This document shows, in pieces, positions 52,699 to 61,653 of a DNA stretch of 64,000 nt (position 1 is the stretch's first letter; every line of letters begins with the position of its first letter). The position numbers were made by a program, and so were the translations under genes. The notes below the pieces were generated by a model, which did not search any database, was not told where the DNA came from, and saw only the letters and a program-made list of their open reading frames with translations. The stretch comes from Pseudomonadales bacterium. GTDB lineage: Bacteria > Pseudomonadota > Gammaproteobacteria > Pseudomonadales > Halieaceae. The DNA lies in assembly GCA_024234815.1 (NCBI GenBank), contig JACKNO010000002.1:372001-436000 (forward strand), read 5' to 3'.

Positions 52699-53847
52699 TC
52701 ACATCACCCTGTACAAAGTGCCAACGGCACTGGATGTTTCGACCTCGACGGCAACCCTCTCGCCCCGAGGCGCAACCAGGATATTCTGCTGCCGGTCGAA
52801 GCGCAGAGCTGTCGGTGCCAGAACCAGAAGGTAGTCGCCCTTGCGCAATCGCCTCCATGCAGGTAATTCCGGGCCATTGCGTTTCCAGTAAACATTGCGA
52901 GGGTACAGATAGTAGGCGCCGCGCATACCGATATACTCATCGGCAGAGCTGACGAAAACACGGGTACCGTCCGGAGCAATGCGCTGTTTTGCCGCGCCGA
53001 CAAACGCGAACAGCGGCGCTTCCGGCCCTACTGTGCGGCGGTCCGCCGAGGCCAATCCTGCAAAATCACTGTGGGTGTTGCGCAGCCGATCAAGCAGCTT
53101 GCCCTGCCATAAGAGGTCGAGGCCGATCCAGCAGCAGACGAACAGCGCTGCCGGGACACGCCAGTCAAACCGGGTCCTGGCGCTGACCGCCACAATCAGT
53201 CCGTAGCTGACAAGGCTCAACACCAGCAGTGCCCCGACAAGCGGCAAGGGATAGAGTACGGCATCGCGCGAGCCCACACCGTAGTAGGCATTGATTGATG
53301 AATGGCTCCACTCACCGGGCGCCAGCCATTCGTCGAGAGTGTATCTGAACCAGCTGTACGGGGTGCTGGCGATCAACTGCGCAGACTCCAGCACAATGGT
53401 CTGCCCCGGCGCGCCGCGGATCACAAAACCCAGTTCTGTGATGACGCCCTGCCACTCGCCCAGTTGAACGAGCGCTTGTAAGGCGGGCCCGACACCTCCG
53501 GGAAGAGTGTGGTGAAGCAGTGTGTTCCCGGTCTTTGCGGTTTTCCAGAACAGCGCGAGGGTCGTCGCTGACGAAGACTGCCGGAAGCTCGCATCCAGCA
53601 AGAGATAGTCCGTGGCCCGAACCGCCGGCAGGCTCCACAACAGGACGCCCAATCCCGTGTCATCCAGGGTCAGCCTCAGTCCGCCATCCTCGCGCGACAC
53701 CCTGCCGACCTTGATTTTCGCCAGCGCCGGATCGAGCACCTTGTCCCGCGGCGGGTCAGCCGGGGTCAAGGTCGCGAAATAGAGGTACACAGCAGCCAAC
53801 AACACTGTTGCACCACACAACAGTGAGGTAGTTGCGAGCCGGAGCAT
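52699..53847 (-). CDS. Membrane protein of the glycan cluster, unknown function
   Basis: 382 residues: N-terminal membrane helix (1-25), a large extracytoplasmic beta-rich region (about 45-180), then helices (about 200-250) and a C-terminal extracytoplasmic region. I recognise no family. Its stop codon abuts the start of the GT-C-like gene, so they are coupled. First gene of the three-gene minus-strand unit with DUF354. Possibly a partner of the membrane glycosyltransferase, since both are predicted in the same membrane. Confidence 0.68.
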   Translation of the reverse strand: MLRLATTSLLCGATVLLAAVYLYFATLTPADPPRDKVLDPALAKIKVGRVSREDGGLRLTLDDTGLGVLLWSLPAVRATDYLLLDASFRQSSSATTLALFWKTAKTGNTLLHHTLPGGVGPALQALVQLGEWQGVITELGFVIRGAPGQTIVLESAQLIASTPYSWFRYTLDEWLAPGEWSHSSINAYYGVGSRDAVLYPLPLVGALLVLSLVSYGLIVAVSARTRFDWRVPAALFVCCWIGLDLLWQGKLLDRLRNTHSDFAGLASADRRTVGPEAPLFAFVGAAKQRIAPDGTRVFVSSADEYIGMRGAYYLYPRNVYWKRNGPELPAWRRLRKGDYLLVLAPTALRFDRQQNILVAPRGERVAVEVETSSAVGTLYRVM

Positions 53848-53857
53848 TGTCAGCAGT

Positions 53858-55378
53858 TCAGAAAAATCCCAGGGGGTTGGTGTCGTGACTTACCAGCATA
53901 TTCTTGGTCTGCTGGTAATGCTCCAGTGCCATCCTGTGGCATTCGCGCCCGATACCGGATTTCTTGTACCCGCCGAAGGCCGCGTGCGCCGGGTACGCAT
54001 GGTAGCAGTTCATCCACACCCTGCCGGCCTTGATGCCGCGACCCATACGAAAGGCGCGATTGGTGTCGCGGGTCCAGACCCCGGCGCCAAGGCCATATTC
54101 CGTGGCATTGGCGATGGCCAGTGCCTCGGCTTCATTCCTGAATGTGGTTACACCGAGGGTAGGCCCGAAAATCTCCTCCTGGAAGACCCGCATGTCGTTG
54201 GTGCCCTGCAGCAGGGTCGGTTCGATGTAGTAGCCTCCGGCTATGTCGCTGCCCACAGTCGCCTTGCCGCCGCCCATGAGGAAATGCGCACCGTCCTGTC
54301 GCGCCACATCCATGTAGCCCATTATCCTGTCGAACTGCTCGCGGGATACCTGGGCGCCAACCATGGTATCCGTATCCAGCGGATTCCCCTGTTTGATATT
54401 CCTGGCCCTGACGAGTACGCGCTCGATGAAGTCGCCGTAGATGCTCTCCTGCACCAGAGCGCGGGAGGGACAGGTGCAGACCTCGCCCTGGTTGAAGAAA
54501 CCCAGCAGCAGGCCCTCGACGCACTTGCTGATAAAATCCTCTTCGTGGGACATGATGTCTTCAAAGAAGATATTGGGTGATTTACCGCCAAGTTCCACGG
54601 TGGAAGGAATGAGGGATTTGGCGGCGTTGGCCAGGATGATCTGGCCCACCGCGGTGGACCCGGTGAACGCGATCTTGGCGATCCGGTCAGAACTGGCCAG
54701 CGCCTGACCTATTTCCTCACCGTAGCCGTTGAGAATATTCACCACACCCGGGGGCAAAAGGTCCGAGATCATCTCCATCATTACCAGCACCGAGGTGGGC
54801 GTCTGCTCCGCGGGCTTGAGCACCACGCAATTTCCCGCGGCGAGCGCAGGCGCCAGTTTCCAGCCAGCCATGAGCAAGGGGAAATTCCAGGGTATGATCT
54901 GCCCCACCACTCCCAGCGGTTCGTGAAAGTGGTAACACACGGTATTGCCGTCAATCTCCGCGGCGGTCCCTTCCTGGGTGCGGATACAACCGGCAAAATA
55001 GCGAAAATGGTCCACCAGTAGCGGAATGTCTGCATTGAGGGTTTCGCGGATACCCTTGCCATTATCCCAGGTCTCGACATAGGCGAGGGTTTCCAGATTG
55101 GCCTCGATGCGGTCGGCGATGCGCAACAGGGTGTTCGAACGTTCCGCCGCCGGCGTTTTTCCCCATGCATCAGCAGCCGCGTGCGCGGCGTCCAGGGCCA
55201 GGTGCAGGTCGGCGGCACTGGAGCGCGGAACTTCGCAATACACCTGGCCGTTCACCGGGGAAATATTCTCGAAGTAGCGACCCTCCCTCGGTGCTACCCA
55301 CTCTCCCCCGATAAAATTTTCATAGCGGTTTTTGAACGTAAAAAGCGCATCTTTGCTGCCTGGCATTGGGTATTGCAT
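53858..55378 (-). CDS. Aldehyde dehydrogenase, AldB/ExaC-like
   Basis: 506 residues from ATG 55378 with GGAGG 9 bases upstream; the frame to 55465 is not used. N165 (IIPWNFP), E262 (VELGGKSPN) and the catalytic C301 (NQGEVCTCPSR) are in place. The NQGEVCTCPSR form and length equal the acetaldehyde dehydrogenases AldB/ExaC. It oxidises aldehydes to acids with NAD(P). Monocistronic; only a promoterless-looking gap follows the GT cluster. Confidence 0.93.
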   Translation of the reverse strand: MQYPMPGSKDALFTFKNRYENFIGGEWVAPREGRYFENISPVNGQVYCEVPRSSAADLHLALDAAHAAADAWGKTPAAERSNTLLRIADRIEANLETLAYVETWDNGKGIRETLNADIPLLVDHFRYFAGCIRTQEGTAAEIDGNTVCYHFHEPLGVVGQIIPWNFPLLMAGWKLAPALAAGNCVVLKPAEQTPTSVLVMMEMISDLLPPGVVNILNGYGEEIGQALASSDRIAKIAFTGSTAVGQIILANAAKSLIPSTVELGGKSPNIFFEDIMSHEEDFISKCVEGLLLGFFNQGEVCTCPSRALVQESIYGDFIERVLVRARNIKQGNPLDTDTMVGAQVSREQFDRIMGYMDVARQDGAHFLMGGGKATVGSDIAGGYYIEPTLLQGTNDMRVFQEEIFGPTLGVTTFRNEAEALAIANATEYGLGAGVWTRDTNRAFRMGRGIKAGRVWMNCYHAYPAHAAFGGYKKSGIGRECHRMALEHYQQTKNMLVSHDTNPLGFF

Positions 55379-55594
55379 GAGAACTACCTCCAGTGTTGAA
55401 CAGGTGATCTCAATATAGCGCAGGAAGGACACAAAGACAGCGATTACCGGTGGCGAACACGTCACCGGGCATCACCACCGTGCCTGCGGCAGGCCTTGCC
55501 GCGGGGCAGGCTTGACACTCAACCAATGCCGGACTACGTTAAGCTCCTGTACGGTTCTGATTTAGAACTTTCGTACCCCCATCCGGAGTTCCGC

Positions 55595-56320
55595 ATGACT
55601 GAACGGGTTGCCCTTATCATTGGCGCTGGCGACGCCATCGGCAGCGCCATCGTGCGCAAGTTCGCCCTGCGAGGGCTTACCGTCTGTGCGGCAAGGCGCA
55701 ATGTCGAGCGCCTTGAACCGCTGGTGAAGGAAATGACGGCCGCGGGCCAGCGCGTGCACGCGTTCAGTTGCGACGCACGCAAGGAGGACGTCGTTATTGA
55801 TCTCTTTGCCCGCATAGAAGCGGATATAGGGGAAATCGAAGTCGTCGTATTCAACGTGGGCGCCAACGTGCCGATGGGGATACTGGAGACTGACAGCCGC
55901 AAGTTCTTCAAGATCTGGGAGATGGCCTGCTTCGCGGGCTTCCTGTGCGGCCGTGAGGCGGCACGCTACATGAGCAAACGCGGGCGCGGCACCATCATTT
56001 TCACCGGCGCGACGGCCAGCATGCGTGGTGCGGCCGGCTTCGCCGCCTTCGCCAGCGCCAAGCACGGCTTGCGGGCACTGGCCCAGAGCATGGCCCGCGA
56101 GTTGGGCCCTGCCAATATTCACGTGGCCCACGTGGTGATTGACGCCGCCGTGGATACCCAGTGGATCAGCGACAACGTCCCCGAGTCCGCTGCACTGAAG
56201 CTCAAAGACGGCATTGTCGCGCCGGATGACCTGGCACAGAACTACGTGATGCTGTACGAACAGCCGCGCAATGCCTGGACCTTTGAAATGGATATACGCC
56301 CGTGGATCGAGCGCTGGTAA
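55595..56320 (+). CDS. SDR-fold protein with phenylalanine at the catalytic tyrosine
   Basis: 241 residues from ATG 55595 (CGGAG upstream); the frame to 55496 is not used. The cofactor loop GAGDAIG (10-16) is intact, and NVGA (87-90) replaces NNAG. The YxxxK motif reads FASAK (F152, K156), so the essential tyrosine is missing, while S142 and lysine remain. Similar proteins with GFAAFASAKHGLRALAQSMAREL-like text (seen in parts) are, from memory, a recurring subfamily, so the change may be a family trait rather than damage. Downstream, after 86 bases, is the DsbA-type isomerase gene. Confidence 0.82.
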   Translation: MTERVALIIGAGDAIGSAIVRKFALRGLTVCAARRNVERLEPLVKEMTAAGQRVHAFSCDARKEDVVIDLFARIEADIGEIEVVVFNVGANVPMGILETDSRKFFKIWEMACFAGFLCGREAARYMSKRGRGTIIFTGATASMRGAAGFAAFASAKHGLRALAQSMARELGPANIHVAHVVIDAAVDTQWISDNVPESAALKLKDGIVAPDDLAQNYVMLYEQPRNAWTFEMDIRPWIERW

Positions 56321-56406
56321 TCAAAGGCCTTGCAGGGAAGCCGCTGGCGGTGGCGCTTGAAAACAGACATTCATAAAGTGCATACAACCCTGAAGGGGAG
56401 ACCACA

Positions 56407-56997
56407 ATGAACAAATCACTGGAGTTTTACTTTGATTTCGGCAGCCCCACCGCTTTCCTGGCGCACAAGCGCCTCGGCCAGTTGGTGCAGCAGTACGCCC
56501 TGGAAGTACGCTATATACCGATGCTGTTGGGCGGCGTCTTCAAGGCCAGCGGCAATACCTCTCCCGTGGCGATTCCCGCAAAAGGCAAGTACATGCTGGA
56601 ACAGGATCTGCCGAGGTTCGCCAGGCGCTACGGCGTGGAACTCAACTTCAATCCGCACTTTCCCATCAATACCCTGAACCTGATGCGCGCCGCCATCGCG
56701 GCCCAGCGCCTGGGATGCTTCGACGCCTATGTGGACCTCGTCTACGACGCGATTTGGGTATCGGGGATAAACATGGGGGACCCGGCACTCGTACAGCGAA
56801 CCCTTGCCGGGGCGGGTCTCGATGCCGACGCACTGCTGGCGCTATCCCAGGATCCGCAAGTCAAGGCGGAACTGGCCGCAAACACCGAGACTGCTGTCGC
56901 GCGCGGTGTGTTCGGCGCCCCCACCCTGTTCATGGACGGCGCCATGTATTTCGGCCAGGATCGACTCGATTTTATCGAGGAGGCACTGCGCCCCTGA
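56407..56997 (+). CDS. 2-hydroxychromene-2-carboxylate isomerase-family (DsbA-like) protein
   Basis: 196 residues. Thioredoxin/DsbA-like fold with YFDFGSPTAFLAHKRL, S13 at the active position replacing the DsbA cysteine, and a C-terminal FGAPTLFMDGAMYFGQDRLDFIEEAL. Family members are glutathione-dependent isomerases of aromatic degradation (NahD-type) or kappa glutathione transferases. The substrate here is uncertain, because no other aromatic-degradation gene is adjacent. Confidence 0.87.
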   Translation: MNKSLEFYFDFGSPTAFLAHKRLGQLVQQYALEVRYIPMLLGGVFKASGNTSPVAIPAKGKYMLEQDLPRFARRYGVELNFNPHFPINTLNLMRAAIAAQRLGCFDAYVDLVYDAIWVSGINMGDPALVQRTLAGAGLDADALLALSQDPQVKAELAANTETAVARGVFGAPTLFMDGAMYFGQDRLDFIEEALRP

Positions 56998-57005
56998 ACG
57001 CCGGC

Positions 57006-57290
57006 CTAGTGGGCGATGGGCTTATCGGTAAACAGGTAATCCTTAAGTTCCTTGTCCATGGTGGGGTCGCGACGGCGAATCCACTCCAGCACCATCGCCG
57101 CATGCTCCTTTTCCTCGTCGCGATTGTGAGCGAGGATTGCCCTGAGTTCGGGGTCCTTGCAGGCATCCACCCGCTGGTTATACCAGTCCACAGCCTCCAG
57201 CTCTTCCATCAGCGAGGTGATGGCCCGGTGCATATCCCGGGTTTCGTCTGACAGATCCTCTATAGCTTCGTGATAGCCTTCGTTCGCCAT
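57006..57290 (-). CDS. Encapsulated-ferritin (EncFtn)-like protein without a cargo tag
   Basis: 94 residues with AAGGAGG 5-6 bases before the ATG. It closely matches the EncFtn ferritin of Rhodospirillum: E29/E30/E32, W36/Y37 and E60/H63 (in MEELEAVDWYNQR and RDEEKEHAAM) align with that protein's iron ligands E31/E32/E34, W38/Y39 and E62/H65, shifted by two. EncFtn forms a ring-shaped decamer with ferroxidase activity and stores iron inside an encapsulin shell. Here the C-terminus stops at FTDKPIAH and has no encapsulin-targeting tail, and no encapsulin gene is in the window. It is probably a free-standing ferroxidase or uses a distant shell. Confidence 0.87.
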   Translation of the reverse strand: MANEGYHEAIEDLSDETRDMHRAITSLMEELEAVDWYNQRVDACKDPELRAILAHNRDEEKEHAAMVLEWIRRRDPTMDKELKDYLFTDKPIAH

Positions 57291-57319
57291 GTGTTCCTCC
57301 TTAGTCGCGATGGATCAAA

Positions 57320-57348
57320 AGTATTCCACTTGTAAGCATGGTACGCAA
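57320..57348 (-). promoter_or_regulatory. Promoter of the EncFtn-like gene
   Basis: TTGCGT (57343-57348) and AATACT (57320-57325), exactly 17 bases apart, on the minus strand, 30-58 bases before the ATG. Confidence 0.5.
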
Positions 57349-57356
57349 TACTGCGT
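57343..57356. promoter_or_regulatory. Palindrome overlapping the EncFtn -35 element
   Basis: ACGCA-N4-TGCGT, a perfect 5+5 inverted repeat covering the -35 hexamer; a repressor bound here would block the promoter. Confidence 0.45.
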
Positions 57357-57390
57357 TTCCCGGATCAAAACCCACTGGCGGTAACACACT

Positions 57391-57720
57391 GTGAAATTAG
57401 CTGGCAAAAACCTGGCCACACACCTGAGCCTGATCTGGGGAATCACCCTCGCGGTGCTGAGCCTCATGGAGTGGCACGGTCTCGAGCGCGATCCCGTCAG
57501 GCGAGAGATACTCAGCCCCTTTATCGAACGAACAATGGAGGTGACCGTGGAGGAAAGCACCCCGCCGGCGGATACCGCTGCGACATCCGAGCCGGACGCA
57601 GTGCTGCGTTACGAGGTCGAACTGAAATTCAACGGCCCCCTGTTCCTGGTTTTCTTTTTCGGGCCGATCCTGGTTTTCCAGGCTGCGGGCTTCCTCTGGA
57701 GCCGCTTTCAAGGCGACTGA
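57391..57720 (+). CDS. Small two-helix membrane protein, unknown
   Basis: 109 residues from a GTG. N-terminal helix (about 11-28, LSLIWGITLAVLSLMEW), a short extracytoplasmic loop rich in acidic and small residues (TVEESTPPADTAATSEPDA), and a C-terminal helix (about 82-102, FLVFFFGPILVFQAAGFLW). Divergent from the EncFtn gene, sharing its 100-base control region, so possibly co-regulated. No family recognised. Confidence 0.6.
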   Translation: MKLAGKNLATHLSLIWGITLAVLSLMEWHGLERDPVRREILSPFIERTMEVTVEESTPPADTAATSEPDAVLRYEVELKFNGPLFLVFFFGPILVFQAAGFLWSRFQGD

Positions 57721-57757
57721 GTCACTGCTATTCGCCCCGTTGCAGCAACAGGAAAGT

Positions 57758-59161
57758 TCAGAGCACGATACTGTCGCCCCGCGCGGGAATTTCCACTTTC
57801 ATCTTCTGATCTTTCCAGAGTTTTTCGGCCATCGCATCCTGGGCATTGGGCTCGCCGTGTACCAGGAGGGTGCGGGGCGGAGGCTGAAACCCCGCTATCC
57901 AGGACAGGAGTTCGCGCTGGCCTGCGTGAGCGGACAGCCCGCCGAGCGTCTCGACCCGCGCCTTGATCACGTACTCCTCATTGAACAGTTTGATGCTCCG
58001 GGCGCCATCTACGATGATCCGCCCCAGGGTTCCCCTGGCCTGATAACCGGTAAAAATGATGGTATTGCGCTGGTCCCAGATGCGTTGCTTGAAATGATGA
58101 CGGATTCGCCCCCCCGTACACATGCCGCTTCCCGCAATGATTATGGCTCCCCCTTTGATCCGATTGATCGCCATGGACTCCTCGGTGCTGGCGGTGAGGT
58201 TAAGTCTCGGTAAAAATTTCTCCAGTGATGTCTTGTGGGCATCGCTGAGCTGGCGAATATCGTCAGCGTCGAGCAACTTCAACCAGCGGTCGTAGACGCG
58301 CGTCACGGCTATCGCCATGGGGCTGTCGAGGAACACTTCCCATTGATCCAGTTCGCCCCTGCTGTGCAGGCAACCGAGGTGAAACAAGAGGTCCTGGGTG
58401 CGCCCGACCGCAAAGGCGGGAATCATGACACTGCCACCGGCTCTCCATGTTTCGCGCAGCACCTCCCGCAGCTGTTCGACGGTGTCCTCTTCACCGCGAT
58501 GCTCGCGGTCCCCATAGGTACTCTCCACCAGCAGTACGTCGGCCCGCTCCAGGCGGGCGGGTTCATTCATCAGTACCGAGTCGGATTTGCCCAGGTCTCC
58601 GGAAAAAACCAGGACCTTTTCCCTATCCTGTTCCCGCAGCGTAATCTCCACAATGGCAGAACCCAGGATGTGTCCCGCATCGTGAAAGCACAGGGATGCG
58701 CTTTCTCCCAGTGCGATACTCTCGCCATAGCGGTGCCCCTGCGTCTGCTTCAACGCCGCCTCGACGTCCTCCAGGGTGTAAGTCGGGTCCAGCAACGGGC
58801 GACCGCGCCGGGCGTTGCGGATATTGGTGCGCTCGAGATCCCGCAGGTACAGCCCCGCCGAATCGTTCAGCATGATCTCCAGCAATTCCGCTGTGGCCCG
58901 GGTACAGATCACCGGCCCGGCGAAGCCCTCGTGACAAAGTCGGGGCAATAGACCGGAATGGTCCAGGTGAGCGTGAGATAAAACCACCGCATCTATGGTG
59001 GCGGGGTCAAACGCAAACTCCTCGTCCTGGATGCGGTCTACCGCGTCGCCACCCTGGTGCATACCACAGTCCAGCAATACACGGCCAACCCCGGGGCCCT
59101 CGAGCAGGTGACAGGACCCGGTGACTTCCTGTGCAGCTCCAAAAAACGTTATCGTCGCCAT
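57758..59161 (-). CDS. Metallo-beta-lactamase/beta-CASP nuclease (CPSF/YsiG-like)
   Basis: 467 residues. MBL motif HAHLDHSG (H63, H65, D67, H68), then DAGHILGSA, FSGDLGKSDS, and the beta-CASP segment with LLVESTYGDREH and ESMAINRIKGGAIIIAGSGMCTGGR, closing with LSAHAGQREL and VHGEPNAQDAM. These are zinc-dependent RNases related to CPSF-73/RNase J. Members of this bacterial branch are RNA-processing exonucleases or of unknown role. Precedes by 4 bases the end of the PliI-like gene on the same strand. Confidence 0.92.
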   Translation of the reverse strand: MATITFFGAAQEVTGSCHLLEGPGVGRVLLDCGMHQGGDAVDRIQDEEFAFDPATIDAVVLSHAHLDHSGLLPRLCHEGFAGPVICTRATAELLEIMLNDSAGLYLRDLERTNIRNARRGRPLLDPTYTLEDVEAALKQTQGHRYGESIALGESASLCFHDAGHILGSAIVEITLREQDREKVLVFSGDLGKSDSVLMNEPARLERADVLLVESTYGDREHRGEEDTVEQLREVLRETWRAGGSVMIPAFAVGRTQDLLFHLGCLHSRGELDQWEVFLDSPMAIAVTRVYDRWLKLLDADDIRQLSDAHKTSLEKFLPRLNLTASTEESMAINRIKGGAIIIAGSGMCTGGRIRHHFKQRIWDQRNTIIFTGYQARGTLGRIIVDGARSIKLFNEEYVIKARVETLGGLSAHAGQRELLSWIAGFQPPPRTLLVHGEPNAQDAMAEKLWKDQKMKVEIPARGDSIVL

Positions 59162-59165
59162 TGTG

Positions 59166-59597
59166 TCAACGCCTCAATAGTTGAATTGGGTCCTGGCCTG
59201 GCTCCAGGTTATCAAGTCGCGCAACCAGGTGGATGTTGTCGTTTTCCAACGCAAATGCCCTGGCGGAAAGCCAGGAACCGCTGCCGGCACTGCGAGTTAT
59301 CACAATCAGTTCCGCGTTGCCATCGCCGTCGGTATCATCCAGGGTGACACGCTCCACCGAGCCGTCACGGTCCACCACAATCCCGGTCACAAAGTTATCA
59401 AAGGGGTACCGCGGGTTGGCGCCGGAATAGAGCCTGATGCTATAGCTACCGACAGAGCGGGGTTCCAGAGGCGCTTCAGCAACAACAACCACCCGCCCAT
59501 CGGCCAGCACCTGGTCCTGGAGAAACAGTCCGCCATCCTCGGCACTGGCAGTAAGGGAGGCAAAAAGTGCTGCCATTGCGGCCGCTGTCCGTATCAC
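59166..59597 (-). CDS. PliI-like periplasmic lysozyme inhibitor
   Basis: 143 residues with a signal peptide (1-19, ending ASA). The mature protein carries the PliI-type segments VVVVAEAPLEPRSVGSYSIRLY (in part), SGSWLSARAFALE and a DDTDGDGNAE loop that resembles a calcium-binding DxDxDG site. PliI inhibits I-type (invertebrate) lysozymes, protecting cells against hosts or grazers. The beta-CASP gene begins 4 bases downstream, probably the same transcript although functionally unrelated. Family call by overall resemblance; inhibition untested. Confidence 0.7.
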   Translation of the reverse strand: MIRTAAAMAALFASLTASAEDGGLFLQDQVLADGRVVVVAEAPLEPRSVGSYSIRLYSGANPRYPFDNFVTGIVVDRDGSVERVTLDDTDGDGNAELIVITRSAGSGSWLSARAFALENDNIHLVARLDNLEPGQDPIQLLRR

Positions 59598-59749
59598 CTC
59601 ATATCCTGCGCCCCCGGCTCCGCTGCCCGGTTTGAGCGAATCACAGATGTGTCGGATGGTGAACCTCCTGGCCTTCCATGGATGACGTGTAGTGACAAGT
59701 GTAACTGAACGAGCGGGGAAATCACCCGGCTGCCGGAACCGGCGAAGGA

Positions 59750-60202
59750 TCAGATATCTATCAGGTGCTGGTAATGATCAACCGCGAAACCGCGATACTG
59801 CATAAAACGGGCTCGCCGCGCTTTTTCTTTGAGATCGACTTTACCGGGTTCGCCAAATTTCTTCAGAAACGCGGCCTCTGCCAACGCAAACCAGTCAAAT
59901 TGCGCCGCCTCGAAAGCGCGGGCTATGGCGATATCTGACAGCGCCTTCTCCCGCAGCTCCTGTCGCACCCGATTGGGACCGTAACCCCTGAGCGCCCGCA
60001 AACGGGCAAAACTCTCTGCGTAACGCTCATCGCTTTGTAAATTTTCCGCCACCAGTTTCTGCAACTGGCTCTCTACGATTTCTTCGTCATCAAAGCGACG
60101 CCTGAGTTTCTGGCGTAACTCTCCCAGGGAGTGCTCGCGTCGCGCCAGCAGGTTCATTGCAGCGAACCTGACCTCAGCGGGATTTATCGGGTCGTCAGTC
60201 AT
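59750..60202 (-). CDS. recX: Regulatory protein RecX
   Basis: 150 residues of tandem three-helix repeats (AAMNLLARREHSLGELRQKLRRRF at the start and RVRQELREKALSDIAIARAF in the middle) that fit RecX. It caps and limits RecA filaments. It directly follows recA, whose terminator hairpin and T-rich tail end at its ATG; no Shine-Dalgarno sequence is present between the terminator and the start, so read-through and weak initiation would keep RecX far below RecA, as known for E. coli. Confidence 0.93.
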   Translation of the reverse strand: MTDDPINPAEVRFAAMNLLARREHSLGELRQKLRRRFDDEEIVESQLQKLVAENLQSDERYAESFARLRALRGYGPNRVRQELREKALSDIAIARAFEAAQFDWFALAEAAFLKKFGEPGKVDLKEKARRARFMQYRGFAVDHYQHLIDI

Positions 60203-60257
60203 AATAAAAAGAAGGTGCCGGGGGAAACTCGGGGGAGAGGCGGTCTCCCGGCACCTT
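60203..60257 (-). terminator. recA terminator overlapping the recX start
   Basis: On the minus strand AAGGTGCCGGG (60247-60257) pairs with its complement (60212-60222), then CTTCTTTTTATT runs into the recX ATG. A terminator allowing partial read-through. Confidence 0.8.
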
Positions 60258-60306
60258 GCAGGAAAAACGTAACATGCGGCTCTGCTTGCGCGGCCAGTGA
60301 GCAGGA

Positions 60307-61350
<1,044 letters not shown>

Positions 61351-61384
61351 TTTGCTAATCTCCTGTGGCTGTCCAGTAATACTA

Positions 61385-61400
61385 CTGTATATATACTCAG
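61385..61400. promoter_or_regulatory. LexA (SOS) box of recA
   Basis: CTGTATATATACTCAG on the plus strand: CTG-N10-CAG with an AT-rich centre, nearly the gammaproteobacterial CTGT-N8-ACAG consensus, 35-50 bases upstream of the recA ATG, overlapping where the -10 is expected. Confidence 0.85.
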
Positions 61401-61653
61401 TGGTTTGAAAACGGATTGCAAGCCCCAAAAGCAATTAAATTCAGCCACTTCGCACAACGTCAAAAAACCTGCCTGATTGGACGACAGGTAGCAACGGTGG
61501 CAGCGCTTCCCTGTATGTTGTACCCGGGCGCCCAGCCACACCGGCGGGCCGGGCACCATGCCTTCGGGGACCCGGCACAAGTGCAGACTTGTCGCCGCGG
61601 TGGTAACGTTCCCGGGCGGGATGGCAGATCACGAGACGGCAGGGAGGACGACC
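61401..61653. other. Gap between recA promoter and the APH/ATPase gene
   Basis: About 250 bases. The part nearest the LexA box contains the recA -35 side (TTGCAA on the minus strand, 61414-61419). The rest is GC-rich with short inverted repeats (for example 61539-61545 region) but no credible gene. Confidence 0.4.

Larger units (their letters stand above)
57312..57370. repeat. Direct repeats GGATCAAAA in the EncFtn upstream region
   Basis: GGATCAAAA occurs at 57312-57320 and 57362-57370, 50 bases apart (about five helical turns), on the same strand. Confidence 0.45.
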
